DNA of 64,000 bases, from assembly GCF_014196425.1 (NCBI RefSeq), contig NZ_JACIDR010000001.1:124001-188000 (forward strand). Direction: 5' to 3'. Below are positions 53,932 through 63,381 of this stretch, piece after piece. Origin of the DNA: Hansschlegelia beijingensis (GTDB taxonomy: Bacteria; Pseudomonadota; Alphaproteobacteria; Rhizobiales; Methylopilaceae). The notes beneath the pieces were generated by a model. It was not told the DNA's origin, made no database searches, and saw nothing but the letters and a program-made list of their open reading frames with translations. Within the stretch, counting starts at the first letter, position 1. Every line of letters begins with the position of its first letter. Position numbers and translations under genes: made by a program.

Positions 53932-54603
53932 ATGCAGGACGCGGACGTCAGGGGCGGATCGCCCCAGAAAACCCCGGTGGTCGGGCCGCTGCGCGAGGCG
54001 CTGCGGCGCGCCCGGGCGGAAGCTGCGGAGCGTGGCGAGGTGGTGGCCGATTTGCGCCAGGCGGAGATCGCGCGGCTCGAAATCCTGCAGGACGCCCTGC
54101 GGCCGGTGTTCGCCGAGGTTCCGGAGCCGATCGACATCTTCGATGTCGGACTGGTGCCGGGCGAGCGGCCGCGCCTGTTCGTCGACATGGTGGCGTTCGT
54201 CGAGATGGGCCCCGACCGCAAGGTCTACCGGTTCCTGCGCGACGGACGGCATGGCCGCTCCGTGGTGGCGGAGAGCGAGCAGACCCAACCGATCGTCGAC
54301 GCGGTGACGGCCTATGTGGCGCGCCGCCTCGTGGAGCGTGAGCAACTGCTCGCCGACCAGGAGAGGTTCGTCGCGCCGCGCGCCGCGCCTGCGGCCGCTC
54401 CGGCGGCGGCGCCGGTCGAGCCAGCTGCCGCTTCCAAGGCGGAGGCTGCGGTCCCGGCGCCCGCAAGGCCTTCGGCCGGCGCCCGTTGGCTTCGGCTGGT
54501 GGCGATCGTGCTCGCCTTCTGCGTCGGCGGCGGCGTCGGAGGCGCGGTCGTCGTCGGACTGATGGTCGCGGCCGCGAAGGGATTGCTGCCGGGCGTGGGG
54601 TGA
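53932..54603 (+). CDS. conserved hypothetical protein with C-terminal membrane helix
   Basis: A 223-residue protein I do not recognise by name. An N-terminal helix rich in Arg/Glu/Ala precedes a compact domain (about 45-135, DIFDVGLVPGERPRLFVDMVAFVEMG) that reads like a stress- or nucleotide-responsive fold. A Pro/Ala-rich spacer (140-175) follows, then one C-terminal membrane helix (about 188-215, LVAIVLAFCVGGGVGGAVVVGLMV). So it is anchored by its tail with the domain inside. It is convergent with the phosphoesterase gene. Confidence 0.75.
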   Translation: MQDADVRGGSPQKTPVVGPLREALRRARAEAAERGEVVADLRQAEIARLEILQDALRPVFAEVPEPIDIFDVGLVPGERPRLFVDMVAFVEMGPDRKVYRFLRDGRHGRSVVAESEQTQPIVDAVTAYVARRLVEREQLLADQERFVAPRAAPAAAPAAAPVEPAAASKAEAAVPAPARPSAGARWLRLVAIVLAFCVGGGVGGAVVVGLMVAAAKGLLPGVG

Positions 54604-54607
54604 CGCC

Positions 54608-55489
54608 TCAGGGCAGCGCGTAGCGGTCCGTCTCGCCGATGGTGCCGTCAGGGCGAAGGCCCCGAGTCACCACCTCGCAGTTCCACGCCGAAGTCTCTCC
54701 GGTGACGCAGTAGAGGTTATAGGCCGCCAGCGGCTCATGGCTGAGCGGCCCTGCGGAACAGGACGGCACGCCGATCACCGGAATCGGCTTCTCGGGGCCA
54801 GGAATCTCGTTCCGCGCGGGCTCGTGATTGTGGCCGTGGATGACGAGTTCGGCGCCCTCCAGCGCCAGCACCTCGCGCAGGCGGTCGGCGTCCCTCAGCC
54901 GCCGAAGCCAGGGCGTCCCGTCCTCGGCCACCGGGTGATGCACCATCACGAGCCGGAAGAAGCCCTCCTGCTTCAGTCCGCGCAGCATCGGACCGAGCGC
55001 GTCGAGCTGGACAGCGCCGACTTCTCCGGTCGCGGCGAGCGGCGCCGTGGCGACCGCGGAGGACAGCCCGATCAAGGCCACCACCCCCTGACGCCGGATG
55101 AACGGGAAGCCGACGCGCCCGTCGTCGCTCGACATGTGCGCGCCCCAGACGCGCGCCGGGGCGCTCTTCACGGTGCGCACATAGGCGTCGTGATTGCCCG
55201 GAATCGCGGCCACGCGGTCAGCTGGGCCGAGCTTGCCCAGGAACTCGGCCGCCGGCAGGAATTCAGCCTGCAATCCCAGGTTGGTCAGGTCGCCGGTGAC
55301 CGCGATCGCGTCGGGCGCCTCGTCGACGACGTCGGCTACGATCTGCTCGAGCACCGCCATGTCGTGCCAGCGGCGGCGGCGGCGGAAATAGTTGATCGCC
55401 CCGAGCCCGCGCTTCGACATCATCTCGAAAAGCGTGAAGTGGGGCAGCGGCCCGAGATGCGGGTCCGACAGGTGGGCGATGACCGTCAC
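54608..55489 (-). CDS. calcineurin-like metallophosphoesterase
   Basis: A dimetal phosphoesterase, 293 residues. The five motifs are in order: HLSDPHLG (Asp9, His11), VTGDLTNLG, IPGNHDAY, VHHPV and HGHNHEP. It has no signal peptide or membrane helix, so it is cytoplasmic. Relatives include the cyclic nucleotide phosphodiesterase CpdA and various UDP-diacylglucosamine pyrophosphatases; the substrate is not predictable. It is convergent with the hypothetical gene at 53932 with four bases between. Confidence 0.88.
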   Translation of the reverse strand: MTVIAHLSDPHLGPLPHFTLFEMMSKRGLGAINYFRRRRRWHDMAVLEQIVADVVDEAPDAIAVTGDLTNLGLQAEFLPAAEFLGKLGPADRVAAIPGNHDAYVRTVKSAPARVWGAHMSSDDGRVGFPFIRRQGVVALIGLSSAVATAPLAATGEVGAVQLDALGPMLRGLKQEGFFRLVMVHHPVAEDGTPWLRRLRDADRLREVLALEGAELVIHGHNHEPARNEIPGPEKPIPVIGVPSCSAGPLSHEPLAAYNLYCVTGETSAWNCEVVTRGLRPDGTIGETDRYALP

Positions 55490-55571
55490 GAGCGAGCGCC
55501 GGATGAGAGGGCTGGAAGGTTCCGGGGCGGCTTCGCCCCGCCGTCAGTCATACGGTCAGGCGCAGGCGCCG

Positions 55572-55691
55572 TCAGTTCTTCGCAAATGTCGCGAGCGCGG
55601 TCACCGCGGCCCCGCTCGGAGTGCGCAGCGCGCTCAGCCATGAATGAGCCGCCTGGGCCGGGCCCTGACGGAACGAAAAAAGCCAGAACAT
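55572..55691 (-). CDS. possible small protein (39 residues)
   Basis: A short frame in the 359-base gap between the phosphoesterase and the Nudix gene. ATG at 55691 has GAGGA five bases upstream on the minus strand, and the frame ends in TGA at 55572. The product opens MFWLFSFRQG with a T-rich codon run and is helix-prone and uncharged towards its end. It lies 82 bases upstream of the phosphoesterase on the same strand. The rest of the gap shows nothing I can name. Low certainty; a chance frame is quite possible. Confidence 0.28.
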   Translation of the reverse strand: MFWLFSFRQGPAQAAHSWLSALRTPSGAAVTALATFAKN

Positions 55692-55848
55692 ATGATCCTC
55701 GTCGAGGCGCAGCCTCGGCCCCCGATGGGCGTCCGGCTCCGCTGAGCTTGAGATGGCGACGCAAGGCTCCGGACGCCAGCGGCGGGCGGGAAGGCGGCGC
55801 GCGCGCGGGGGCTATATCACGTTCCGGCATGAGGCGGGAGGGGAGACC

Positions 55849-56313
55849 ATGAGCTCGATCCGAGGGCGGATCGTTCGGGCCGCGGCGGCGCGCTGGGGCC
55901 GCGCGCGCCGCGCGGTCACGCTCGGCGTCAGGGTTCTGGCCGTCGATGGCGATCACGCGCTGCTGGTCCGGCATGGATATGTGGAGGGCTGGCACCTGCC
56001 CGGCGGCGCGGTCGAGCTTGGCGAGACCGCCGAGGAGGCCGCCGCGCGCGAACTGCTGGAGGAGACCGGGGTGTCGGCGGCGCGGCCGCTGCGGCTCGTC
56101 GGGCTTTACTTCAATCCCGCGTTGGGCGGACGCGATCATGTCGCGCTGTTCAGAACCGACGCCTTCGCGATCGGCGCGGCGCCCGAGCCGAACCGCGAGA
56201 TAGCCGAGAGCGGCTGGTTCCCCTTGTCGGCGCTTCCACAGGGCGCGACGCCCGCCACCCGCCGCCGCATCGAAGAGTGTCTGGGACAGCGGGCCGCGAA
56301 CGGTCGATGGTGA
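55849..56313 (+). CDS. Nudix hydrolase
   Basis: Hydrolyses a nucleoside diphosphate linked to some other moiety; 154 residues. The Nudix box is complete: Gly53-x5-Glu59-x7-Arg67-Glu68-Leu69-x-Glu71-Glu72-x-Gly74. I start at ATG 55849 because a GGAGGGGAG ribosome site sits just before it; upstream in-frame codons are Arg-rich filler. It lies 177 bases before the GNAT gene. Substrate unknown. Confidence 0.88.
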   Translation: MSSIRGRIVRAAAARWGRARRAVTLGVRVLAVDGDHALLVRHGYVEGWHLPGGAVELGETAEEAAARELLEETGVSAARPLRLVGLYFNPALGGRDHVALFRTDAFAIGAAPEPNREIAESGWFPLSALPQGATPATRRRIEECLGQRAANGRW

Positions 56314-56490
56314 GCGCGGATGCGCTGGCGCGCGGCTTTGCGCCGTGCTAAGCGCGCGCCGTCATGGTCATCATCCGCCACACCCCTTCGCGACGACGCG
56401 CGGCGCGCCGGCTGCCGGCGCCGATCCAGCGCGGCTGACCCTCGCACAGGCGACGGGCGGCCTCTCAAGACCCTTTCGTCCGAGCCCGCC

Positions 56491-56991
56491 ATGACCTCCC
56501 TTCCGCTTGCGATCCTCCATGAGCAGCCCGACGACCGGGCGGCGATCGACCGCCTGCAGGAGCGCGCGTTCGGGCCGGGCCGCTACGCCCGATCGGCCTA
56601 TCGCCTGCGGGAGGGCGTCGCGCCGCTGCCGAAGCTTTCCTTCGTGGCCCGCGTGGGCACCTTTCTGGTCGGGTCGAACAGGATGACGCCGATCCGCATC
56701 GGGAGGACGCCGGCTCTGCTGCTGGGGCCGCTCGTCGTCGATCCGGCCTTCCGTAGCCGGGGCATCGGGCAGGCGTTGATCAACGCCTCGATCGCCGCCG
56801 CGGAGAGCGCCGGACACCGCCTCGTCCTGCTTGTCGGCGATGAACCCTATTATGCGCGGCTCGGCTTCCAGCGCGTGCCTGACGGCCGGGTGGTCATGCC
56901 GGGACCCGTCGACCCGGACCGCGTTCTGTGGCGAAGGCTCGCGCCGGATGCGGACAGCGAGGCGCGGGGCCTGGTCTGGAAGACGTTCTGA
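56491..56991 (+). CDS. GNAT-family N-acetyltransferase
   Basis: A 166-residue acetyltransferase of the YhbS-like group. The acetyl-CoA site is LGPLVVDPAFRSRGIGQALI, followed by LLVGDEPYYARLGFQRV. I start at ATG 56491. The 177-base region upstream is non-coding as far as I can see. Substrate unknown. Confidence 0.86.
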   Translation: MTSLPLAILHEQPDDRAAIDRLQERAFGPGRYARSAYRLREGVAPLPKLSFVARVGTFLVGSNRMTPIRIGRTPALLLGPLVVDPAFRSRGIGQALINASIAAAESAGHRLVLLVGDEPYYARLGFQRVPDGRVVMPGPVDPDRVLWRRLAPDADSEARGLVWKTF

Positions 56992-57003
56992 GCCGCTGAG
57001 ACG

Positions 57004-57312
57004 TCAGCACGCGACGGCCTCGACCGCCTCCAGGATCACGCCGATGCAGACGAGGAACAGGCCGATCGGGATGATCAGCAGCCCGATCAGGTATTTGAGG
57101 GTCGCGACGCCGAACGCGACGACCTTCCAGCCGAAGTTCTTGGTGGCTTTGCCCTGCCCGCAGCTGTCGTCCTTCTTCTCGACCGCCAGCGACGGGAGGC
57201 TGATCGCGGCTGCGGCCGCCGGATAGCCGCCGGCGCCGCTGACGCGAACCCCTCCCGTCAGACAGAGCAGGCAGAGCAGCGTACGGATCAGCAGGGTGCC
57301 CCGAGCTTTCAT
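57004..57312 (-). CDS. small secreted or membrane protein of unknown function
   Basis: 102 residues: a signal-like hydrophobic N-terminus (about 7-25), a polar middle (VEKKDDSCGQGKATKNFG) and a hydrophobic C-terminal helix (about 70-95, YLIGLLIIPIGLFLVCIGVI). I do not recognise it. I start at ATG 57312, with AAGGA eight bases upstream; the longer frame to 57453 has no ribosome site. It is divergent from the PepSY gene. Confidence 0.6.
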   Translation of the reverse strand: MKARGTLLIRTLLCLLCLTGGVRVSGAGGYPAAAAAISLPSLAVEKKDDSCGQGKATKNFGWKVVAFGVATLKYLIGLLIIPIGLFLVCIGVILEAVEAVAC

Positions 57313-57470
57313 GGCGGAAGTCCTTCCGGTTGCGGGGGTCATCGCGCAGGAACGCCGGGACCGCAAGTCGGCCGCCAGGCAGACGGACCTCGAGAGGCTG
57401 CCGGCCTCGCGGTCGCCGTGAACCGGCGAGGCGCTACTTGTCACGAGTTCCACCTCGGAAGGAGCACTCG

Positions 57471-57737
57471 ATGACGCGCATTCGCACGCTCGCCCTCGCG
57501 GCCGCCATCTCGTTCGGAGCCGTGAGCGCCGCGCTCGCCGACGAGCCAGGACCGGACTGGATGTCGGCCGAGCAGGTGAAGGAGAACGTTCTGAAGTCGG
57601 GCTACACGGGCGTCGCGGAGATCAAGGCGGAGAAGGACCATTGGCGCGGAGAAGGGATCAAGAACGGTCAGAAGATGGAGTTCTTCGCTGATCCGAAGAG
57701 CGGCGCTCTGGTGATCGAGAAGCCGGTGGTGGAGTGA
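57471..57737 (+). CDS. small periplasmic PepSY-domain protein
   Basis: 88 residues: a signal peptide cut near Ala23 (SAALADEPG) and a PepSY-like domain (MSAEQVKENVLKSGYTGVAEIKAEKDHWRGEG..., ending LVIEKPVVE). PepSY domains are thought to bind or inhibit peptidases. Strong GGAAGGAG ribosome site. It is convergent with marC with six bases between. Confidence 0.85.
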   Translation: MTRIRTLALAAAISFGAVSAALADEPGPDWMSAEQVKENVLKSGYTGVAEIKAEKDHWRGEGIKNGQKMEFFADPKSGALVIEKPVVE

Positions 57738-57743
57738 CGGCGT

Positions 57744-58421
57744 TCACCGGAGGGCCGCTCCCAGTCCTGCGGCGCGCAGTGCGTCCAGAACGCCGTTGAG
57801 CGTGATCTGGACCCCGACGCACAGCAGGATGAAGGCGGCGAGCCTGGCGATGATGCGAATGCGCGGCTCGCCCAGCAGCCGCGTGATCCAGTCCGCCGAG
57901 GAGTAGGCGAACCAGACGACCGCCGCGATCGCGATGGCGGCGAGCGATGATCCGACCACGAAGCCGATGAACGCGCCCGGCTCGGACGGCCGGTTCGCCC
58001 CGAGGGCGATGGCGACCGAGATGGTGCCCGGCCCGGTGGTCAGCGGCAGCGTCAGCGGGAAGAACGCGACCTCGTCGGCGTTCATGGCGTGGCCGGCCTG
58101 AGCCTGCTTGACCTCGTCCATATGCTCGGGCGCCGTCAGCAGACGCCAGCCGCTGACCGCGACCACGAGGCCGCCCGCGATCCGCAGGGCGGGGAGCGTT
58201 ATTCCGAAGAAGGCGAGCACATAGGCGCCCATCCAGAGCGAGATCAGCATCACCAGCGCCGAGTAGGTCCCGACGCGCCGCGCGAGCAGGATACGTTCGG
58301 CGTGTGTGCGGTCGCCCGTCACCTGCGCGAAGATCAGCGCGCCGCCCATGGGGTTGACGATCGAAAACAGCGCTGAGCTCGCAAGCAGGAAGCTCTGGAG
58401 CAGCTCGACCTGCCAGTTCAA
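57744..58421 (-). CDS. MarC-family membrane protein
   Basis: A 225-residue inner-membrane protein with six predicted helices. Family hallmarks are SSALFSIVNPMGGALIF near the N-terminus, RIAGGLVVAVSGWRLL, and FFPLTLPLTTGPGTISVAI. Despite the name, the family is not a proven drug exporter and its role is unknown. The next gene upstream is the VWA-like protein gene, with 36 bases between. Confidence 0.9.
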   Translation of the reverse strand: MNWQVELLQSFLLASSALFSIVNPMGGALIFAQVTGDRTHAERILLARRVGTYSALVMLISLWMGAYVLAFFGITLPALRIAGGLVVAVSGWRLLTAPEHMDEVKQAQAGHAMNADEVAFFPLTLPLTTGPGTISVAIALGANRPSEPGAFIGFVVGSSLAAIAIAAVVWFAYSSADWITRLLGEPRIRIIARLAAFILLCVGVQITLNGVLDALRAAGLGAALR

Positions 58422-58457
58422 GGCGCGCTCCTCAGGATGGCCGGCGCGAGGACGCGC

Positions 58458-60533
58458 TCATCGTCCTTCGCGCGCCCAGGCGGCGGCGAAAGAACCTATC
58501 AGCAGCAGAAGGCCAAGCAATCCCGCGAAGATCGGCAGAATGCCAAGGCCGCGGACGACGCTGGCGTCCGCCTGATGAACGCCGATCCAGTCGGCTCCGG
58601 ACGCGCGCGCGCCCGAGCTCACCGGCACGACGCGCGGAATGTCCAGATCTCCTCCGGCGTCGGGCTGGACCCTGCGAACCGAACCGCCCGTCGCGGACGC
58701 GACCGCCTGCAGCCGCTTGTCGGTGCTCGCCACTTCGGTGAACTCGCGCGGATTGGGCGGTCCGACATTGACCAGAGTGGTGAACGTCCCGTCGGTCGCG
58801 CGGTGCAGCCCCAGCTCCGGCGTCTCCAGGACGCCGCGCCACAGCCCCGGCTCCGCTTCCGCGAGCGCCACGCGACGGCGCTCTCCGCTCGGCAGGGCCA
58901 CGTCGACCGGGCTGACCTCGTCCTTCAGCGTCTGCCGCTCGAAGGTGACGGTCCTGCCGGTGGCCCTCGCGCGCAGCGCCTCCTCCTCGAGGTCGGGCTC
59001 CTTCATCAGCCAATGCGACAGCCGGCGCAGCAGATCGACATGCGGGCCGCCGCCGTCGAAACCGCGCGCCCATAGCCAGGCATGGTCCGACAGCAGGACC
59101 GCGACGCGCCCCTTGTCCTCGCGCGCCAGCACCAGAAGCGGGCGGTCCTCGGGACCGTCGAGCACGGCTTCGCCCCCGCGAAGCCGGGAATCGACCATCC
59201 GGAACCATGGCGCCCAGCTCGGCGGCTCGGTCTCGGAGCCCGTCAGGCCACGGGTGACCGGGTGCTTGCGGCCGACCTCCGAGAGCGTCGGTCTGAACTC
59301 CCGCTCGATCACCCCGCCCATGGGCTCCGCCGGAAGCACCTGGGCAAGCGGCGTCTCGAAGAGCGAGCCGGGATCGGCGTAGTCGGGTCCGCCCGCGACC
59401 AGCACGGCGCCGCCGTTGCGGACGTAACGGGCGATGTTGTCGAAATAGACGATCGGCAGGATGCCCTGACGCGCGTAGCGATCGAAGATGATGAGGTCGA
59501 ACTCGTCGATCTTCTGAGCGAACAGCTCGCGCGTGGGAAAGGCGATCAGCGAGAGCTCGTTGATCGGCGTGCCGTCCTGCTTCTCCGGCGGCCGCAGGAT
59601 GGTGAAGTGCACCAGGTCGACGCTGGCGTCGGCCTTGAGCAGGTTGCGCCAGGTGCGTTCGCCCGCGTGCGGCTCGCCCGAGACCAGCAGCACGCGCAGC
59701 TTCTCGCGCACGCCGTCGATCGGCAGGACGGCGCGGTTGTTGACCGTGGTGATCTCACCGCCGGCGTCCTCGGCCTCGACCTCGACGAAGTTCACGCCCG
59801 GATGGACGATAGGGACGTCGATCGTCGTGACCTGACCGGGCGTCGCGTTCAGCCGCTGGATCTCCTCGCCGTCACGCCGGACGATCACCGGGGCAGGGCC
59901 GCCGAGGCCTGGGCCGACCTCGTCGATCCGGAAGCCGATCTTCTGGGTCTGGCCCACGATGCCGAAGCGGGGCGCAAGCGTCAGCGCCACCCGCCGGTCG
60001 CGCTCGTCGGGCCTCCCGGTGATCAGCGCATGCACCGGCGCGCTGAAGCCGATCGATCTGGCGTCCGGCGGCGCGTCGTGGACCACGCCGTCCGTCAGGA
60101 ACAGCGCGCCCGCGATCCGTTCGGGCGGCACGTCGGCGACGCCGTCTCGCAGCGCCGCGAACAGTTCGGTGCCGTCGCTCGACGTCGCGTCCTGACCGGC
60201 CTCGATCCAGCGCACCTCAGTGTTCGGCAACCCGGCCAGCCTCTGGGCGAGCTGCTCGCGAGCGGCGTCCGTCTGTCCCTTGCGGCCGTTGAGCGTCTGG
60301 CTGCCGGAGCGATCGACCACGACCGGGAGCACGTTCGTCAGCGGCTCGCGGTCTTCCCGGGTGAAGGACGGGTTCGCCAGCGCGAGCAGCAGGCACGCGA
60401 GGGCCCCCGCGCGCAGCCAGGCGCCGCGGGTGCGGCCGAGCAGGCACAGCAGGACGACGACGCCGCCGGCGATCGCGAGCGCGATCAGGCCGGGGAGCGG
60501 AATGAGCGGCGAGAAGGCGACGTCGAGATTCAT
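58458..60533 (-). CDS. large VWA/glutamine-amidotransferase-like membrane protein
   Basis: 691 residues. Two N-terminal membrane helices (about 12-34, 38-55), a VWA-like region with a metal motif DRSGS (about 73-77), beta-rich domains, a Rossmann-like domain around 290-420 resembling class I glutamine amidotransferases (VLLVSGEPHAGERTW, YVRNGGAVLVAGGPDYADP), and a C-terminal helix (about 665-685). It is third in the DUF58-DUF4159 operon, transcribed with them. Probable periplasmic or envelope role with MoxR-type ATPases, by analogy. Confidence 0.82.
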   Translation of the reverse strand: MNLDVAFSPLIPLPGLIALAIAGGVVVLLCLLGRTRGAWLRAGALACLLLALANPSFTREDREPLTNVLPVVVDRSGSQTLNGRKGQTDAAREQLAQRLAGLPNTEVRWIEAGQDATSSDGTELFAALRDGVADVPPERIAGALFLTDGVVHDAPPDARSIGFSAPVHALITGRPDERDRRVALTLAPRFGIVGQTQKIGFRIDEVGPGLGGPAPVIVRRDGEEIQRLNATPGQVTTIDVPIVHPGVNFVEVEAEDAGGEITTVNNRAVLPIDGVREKLRVLLVSGEPHAGERTWRNLLKADASVDLVHFTILRPPEKQDGTPINELSLIAFPTRELFAQKIDEFDLIIFDRYARQGILPIVYFDNIARYVRNGGAVLVAGGPDYADPGSLFETPLAQVLPAEPMGGVIEREFRPTLSEVGRKHPVTRGLTGSETEPPSWAPWFRMVDSRLRGGEAVLDGPEDRPLLVLAREDKGRVAVLLSDHAWLWARGFDGGGPHVDLLRRLSHWLMKEPDLEEEALRARATGRTVTFERQTLKDEVSPVDVALPSGERRRVALAEAEPGLWRGVLETPELGLHRATDGTFTTLVNVGPPNPREFTEVASTDKRLQAVASATGGSVRRVQPDAGGDLDIPRVVPVSSGARASGADWIGVHQADASVVRGLGILPIFAGLLGLLLLIGSFAAAWAREGR

Positions 60534-60573
60534 GCGCTACGGCTTGCCGCGCGGCGGCGTCCCAGGGGCTCGT

Positions 60574-63381
60574 TCATTGGCCGAGCCTTTCCAGCAGAGC
60601 CGGCACATGCACCTGGTCGGCCTTGTAGTTTCCGGTGAGGGTATACATCACGATGTTGACGCCGACCCGGTAGGCCATCTCCCGTTGCCGCTCGTCGGTC
60701 GAGGTCGGCAGCAGCGGCTCGCCATTGGCGCCGATCGCCCAGGCGCCGGCGAAGTCCGCGCCCGTGATCAGGATCGGCGAGACGCCGTCGCCTGCGCGCG
60801 CGGGGCGCTCCTCGCCCTCATCGACCGGCGGCAGGGCTTCCACCCAGAGCGGGCTGCCGGCGTATCGCCCCGGAAAATCCTCGAGCAGATAGAAGGCCTT
60901 CGTCAGCACGTGGTCCGGCGGCGCCTTCTCGAGCGCCGGGACGTCGAGACCGCCGAGCAGGCGCTTAAGCGTCTCGTTCTGCATGCCCGGCCCGCTGGTG
61001 AGCGCGTCCCGCGTGTCGAACAGAATGGTGCCGCCCTGTTTCATGTAGGCGTCGATCCGCGCCAGCGCTTCCGGGGAAGGCGCAGGCGCGCCGTCGACCA
61101 CAGGCCAGTAGAGCAGCGGGAAGAACGACAGTTCGTCCTTCGCCGGGTCGACGGCCATCGGCGCGCCGGGCTCCAGCGCCGTGCGCTGTCCCAGCGTCTG
61201 CGTGAGGCCTTCGAGCCCGGCCTTGCTGACGCGATCGACCTCGGAGTCCCCCGTCGTCACATAGGCGAGCCTCGTCGAGAGCGTCGCCTCGAGGGCGAAG
61301 CGATCGTCGATCGGAGTGCGCCCGGCCGGCTCGGCGCGTAGCGCGCCGGGTCCCGCGAACAGAGCGAGCCCCGCAGCCGCAAGGAGAAGCGCCGCGGCTC
61401 GCGGACGGCGCCCGAGCAACGCCGCGCCACCCCCGAGCAGGAACACGACCAGGCTGTCCACAATGGCGGCGATCGCGGCCAGCGTGAGCAGCCATGGCGC
61501 GATCGGCATGGGCTCCTCGGTCGCGATCTGCGCCACGGACATCCTCAGCCCCGCCAGGTCGAGCCGCTGCAGCGCGGCGTCTGCGGGCAGCGTATTGATC
61601 GCCACGCCGGCGTCGATGGGGCCGTAGAAGCCTGGCGGATTGTCCGGCGTCGCAGCTGGGCGGCCCTCGGCGGGAGCGGGGCGGGCGGTCGCCGGCGGGC
61701 TGCGGAAGGCGCCGTAGCCGTCCAGGGTGCGCGTCGGCGGAAGCGCGGGACGCCGGGCCGAGGACGCTGCCGACGCAGCGTCGGGCGCGAGCGCGGCGGG
61801 ACTGGAGCCGGCGAGGTCGACGATCCGCCGCAGCATGTCCACGAAGGCTCCCGAGAGCGGCAGGTTCGACCACCGCGTATCGGACGTGACGTGGAAGAGA
61901 ACGCTCAGGCCCTTGTCCTGGCGCGCTCCGGTCACCAGAGGCGTGCCGTCGCCGAGCGTCGCCCACACGCGCCCCGGAAGCTCCGCGTCGGGTTCGGCCA
62001 GAACCTGGCGGCTGACGGTTACGTCGCTAGGCGCGACGAGCGGCGCGAAGGGGCCGTTCGGCGAGAAGCTCGCAAGCGGCTGCGGGGTCTCCCAGGCGAG
62101 CGCCCCGCCCAGCACCCGTCCTCCCTGGCGCAGGCGAACGGGAGAGAGTTCGTCGTCCGGCGCTCCGGCCAGGCGCGGCCCGGCAAAGCGGATCAGCACG
62201 CCGCCGTTGCGCAGCCACCCCGCGAGCGCAGCGTGAGCCTCCCGGGTCAGAGCGCCGACATCCGCGAGAATGATGACCGGAAGCTTCTCGGAGACGAACC
62301 TCTCGACCGCCTGGCTTGCGCCCTGGCCGCTCGCTTCACGGACGTCGGCGAACGGCTTGAGCGCGCGCGAAACATAGTAGGTCGGCGACAGCAGCGGCTG
62401 GGCGACGTCGGCGGTCGCTCCGGTGACGAGCCCCACAGCGCGCCGCTTGGAACGTTGATCGAGCAACTGGACGGCCCCTGCGGACCGCGCGGCCACGATC
62501 TCCAGCCGCGCAACGTCGTTGCGGAGTTCTATGGGGAGGTCGAAGGTCGCGCTAGCGTCACGGGCGCCAATTGCGAATGCGCCCTCGGCCTCGGCGAGCG
62601 GGCGGCCGCGGAGATCGGAGGCGCGAACGCGGAACGGCTCCGGCCCGGCCGCCTCGGCCCGCAGCGCCTTCACGGTCAGCGCCGCCGGCGTGTTCTCGGC
62701 GGCCGCCAGGGCGCGGGCCGAACGCGTGTCGTCGAGCCGCATCTGCAGGCGACCGCCGAGCGCCGCGTCGAGGCCTTCGGCGAAGGCGCGCGCCTCGCCG
62801 CCGGCGAGGCCGTCGGAGATCCACACGGCCTCGGTGGCGGGATTGGCAGAGAGCAGCTTGCGGATCGGACCCAGCAGCGGCGTCCGGTCGGGCGTGAAGG
62901 GCTCCGGCGCAAGGACGCGCAGCCGCTCGGTGGCCTCGCCCGCCGTGGTCAGCGTCAGCTCGCGGGGCGGCTCCGCGGTCCCGACCAGGGCCACGGGACG
63001 CCCGGCGTCGCCCGCGGTCGCGATCGCCGCCTCGGCGGCTGCCGCCCGCGCCGCCCAGTCCGGCGCCGACGCCCAGCCATTGTCGATGATGACCAGCAAC
63101 GGGCCGCTCTGGCCGGAGGCCGCCTCAGCCGGGTTCCAGATCGGCCGCGCCAGAGCGAGAATGATGAGCGCTGCGAGCGCGAGGCGCAGCAGCAGCAGCC
63201 ACCACGGCGTTCGGACCGGCGTCTCGCGCCTGGCGGTGACGTCGAGCAGCAGGCGCAGGGGCGGGAAGTCCACGCGCCGCGGCCGCGGCGGCACGATCCG
63301 CAGCAGCAGCCACAGCGCGGGCAGCGCAAGCAGCGCCGCCAGCATCCAGGGGCTGAGAAACGCGAGCGGCAGCGCGCTCAT
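60574..63381 (-). CDS. DUF4159 protein with BatA-like N-terminus
   Basis: 935 residues. The N-terminus (PLAFLSPWMLAALLALPALWLLLRIVPPRPRRVDFPPLRLL) is the BatA/aerotolerance-type membrane opening, and a second helix is at about 62-82. A VWA-like domain follows (VIIDNGWASAPDW, degenerate metal motif), then a large central part, two helices (about 630-690), and the C-terminal DUF4159 domain (RLAYVTTGDSEVDRVSKAGLEGL...FDTRDA). Its ATG overlaps the DUF58 stop by four bases. Confidence 0.87.
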   Translation of the reverse strand: MSALPLAFLSPWMLAALLALPALWLLLRIVPPRPRRVDFPPLRLLLDVTARRETPVRTPWWLLLLRLALAALIILALARPIWNPAEAASGQSGPLLVIIDNGWASAPDWAARAAAAEAAIATAGDAGRPVALVGTAEPPRELTLTTAGEATERLRVLAPEPFTPDRTPLLGPIRKLLSANPATEAVWISDGLAGGEARAFAEGLDAALGGRLQMRLDDTRSARALAAAENTPAALTVKALRAEAAGPEPFRVRASDLRGRPLAEAEGAFAIGARDASATFDLPIELRNDVARLEIVAARSAGAVQLLDQRSKRRAVGLVTGATADVAQPLLSPTYYVSRALKPFADVREASGQGASQAVERFVSEKLPVIILADVGALTREAHAALAGWLRNGGVLIRFAGPRLAGAPDDELSPVRLRQGGRVLGGALAWETPQPLASFSPNGPFAPLVAPSDVTVSRQVLAEPDAELPGRVWATLGDGTPLVTGARQDKGLSVLFHVTSDTRWSNLPLSGAFVDMLRRIVDLAGSSPAALAPDAASAASSARRPALPPTRTLDGYGAFRSPPATARPAPAEGRPAATPDNPPGFYGPIDAGVAINTLPADAALQRLDLAGLRMSVAQIATEEPMPIAPWLLTLAAIAAIVDSLVVFLLGGGAALLGRRPRAAALLLAAAGLALFAGPGALRAEPAGRTPIDDRFALEATLSTRLAYVTTGDSEVDRVSKAGLEGLTQTLGQRTALEPGAPMAVDPAKDELSFFPLLYWPVVDGAPAPSPEALARIDAYMKQGGTILFDTRDALTSGPGMQNETLKRLLGGLDVPALEKAPPDHVLTKAFYLLEDFPGRYAGSPLWVEALPPVDEGEERPARAGDGVSPILITGADFAGAWAIGANGEPLLPTSTDERQREMAYRVGVNIVMYTLTGNYKADQVHVPALLERLGQ

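Noticed and set aside
55486..56139. A minus-strand frame across the Nudix gene
   Set aside because: Arg/Pro/Ala-rich and runs antisense to a clear Nudix box; only the small frame at 55572-55691, in a different frame, is kept as a weak candidate.
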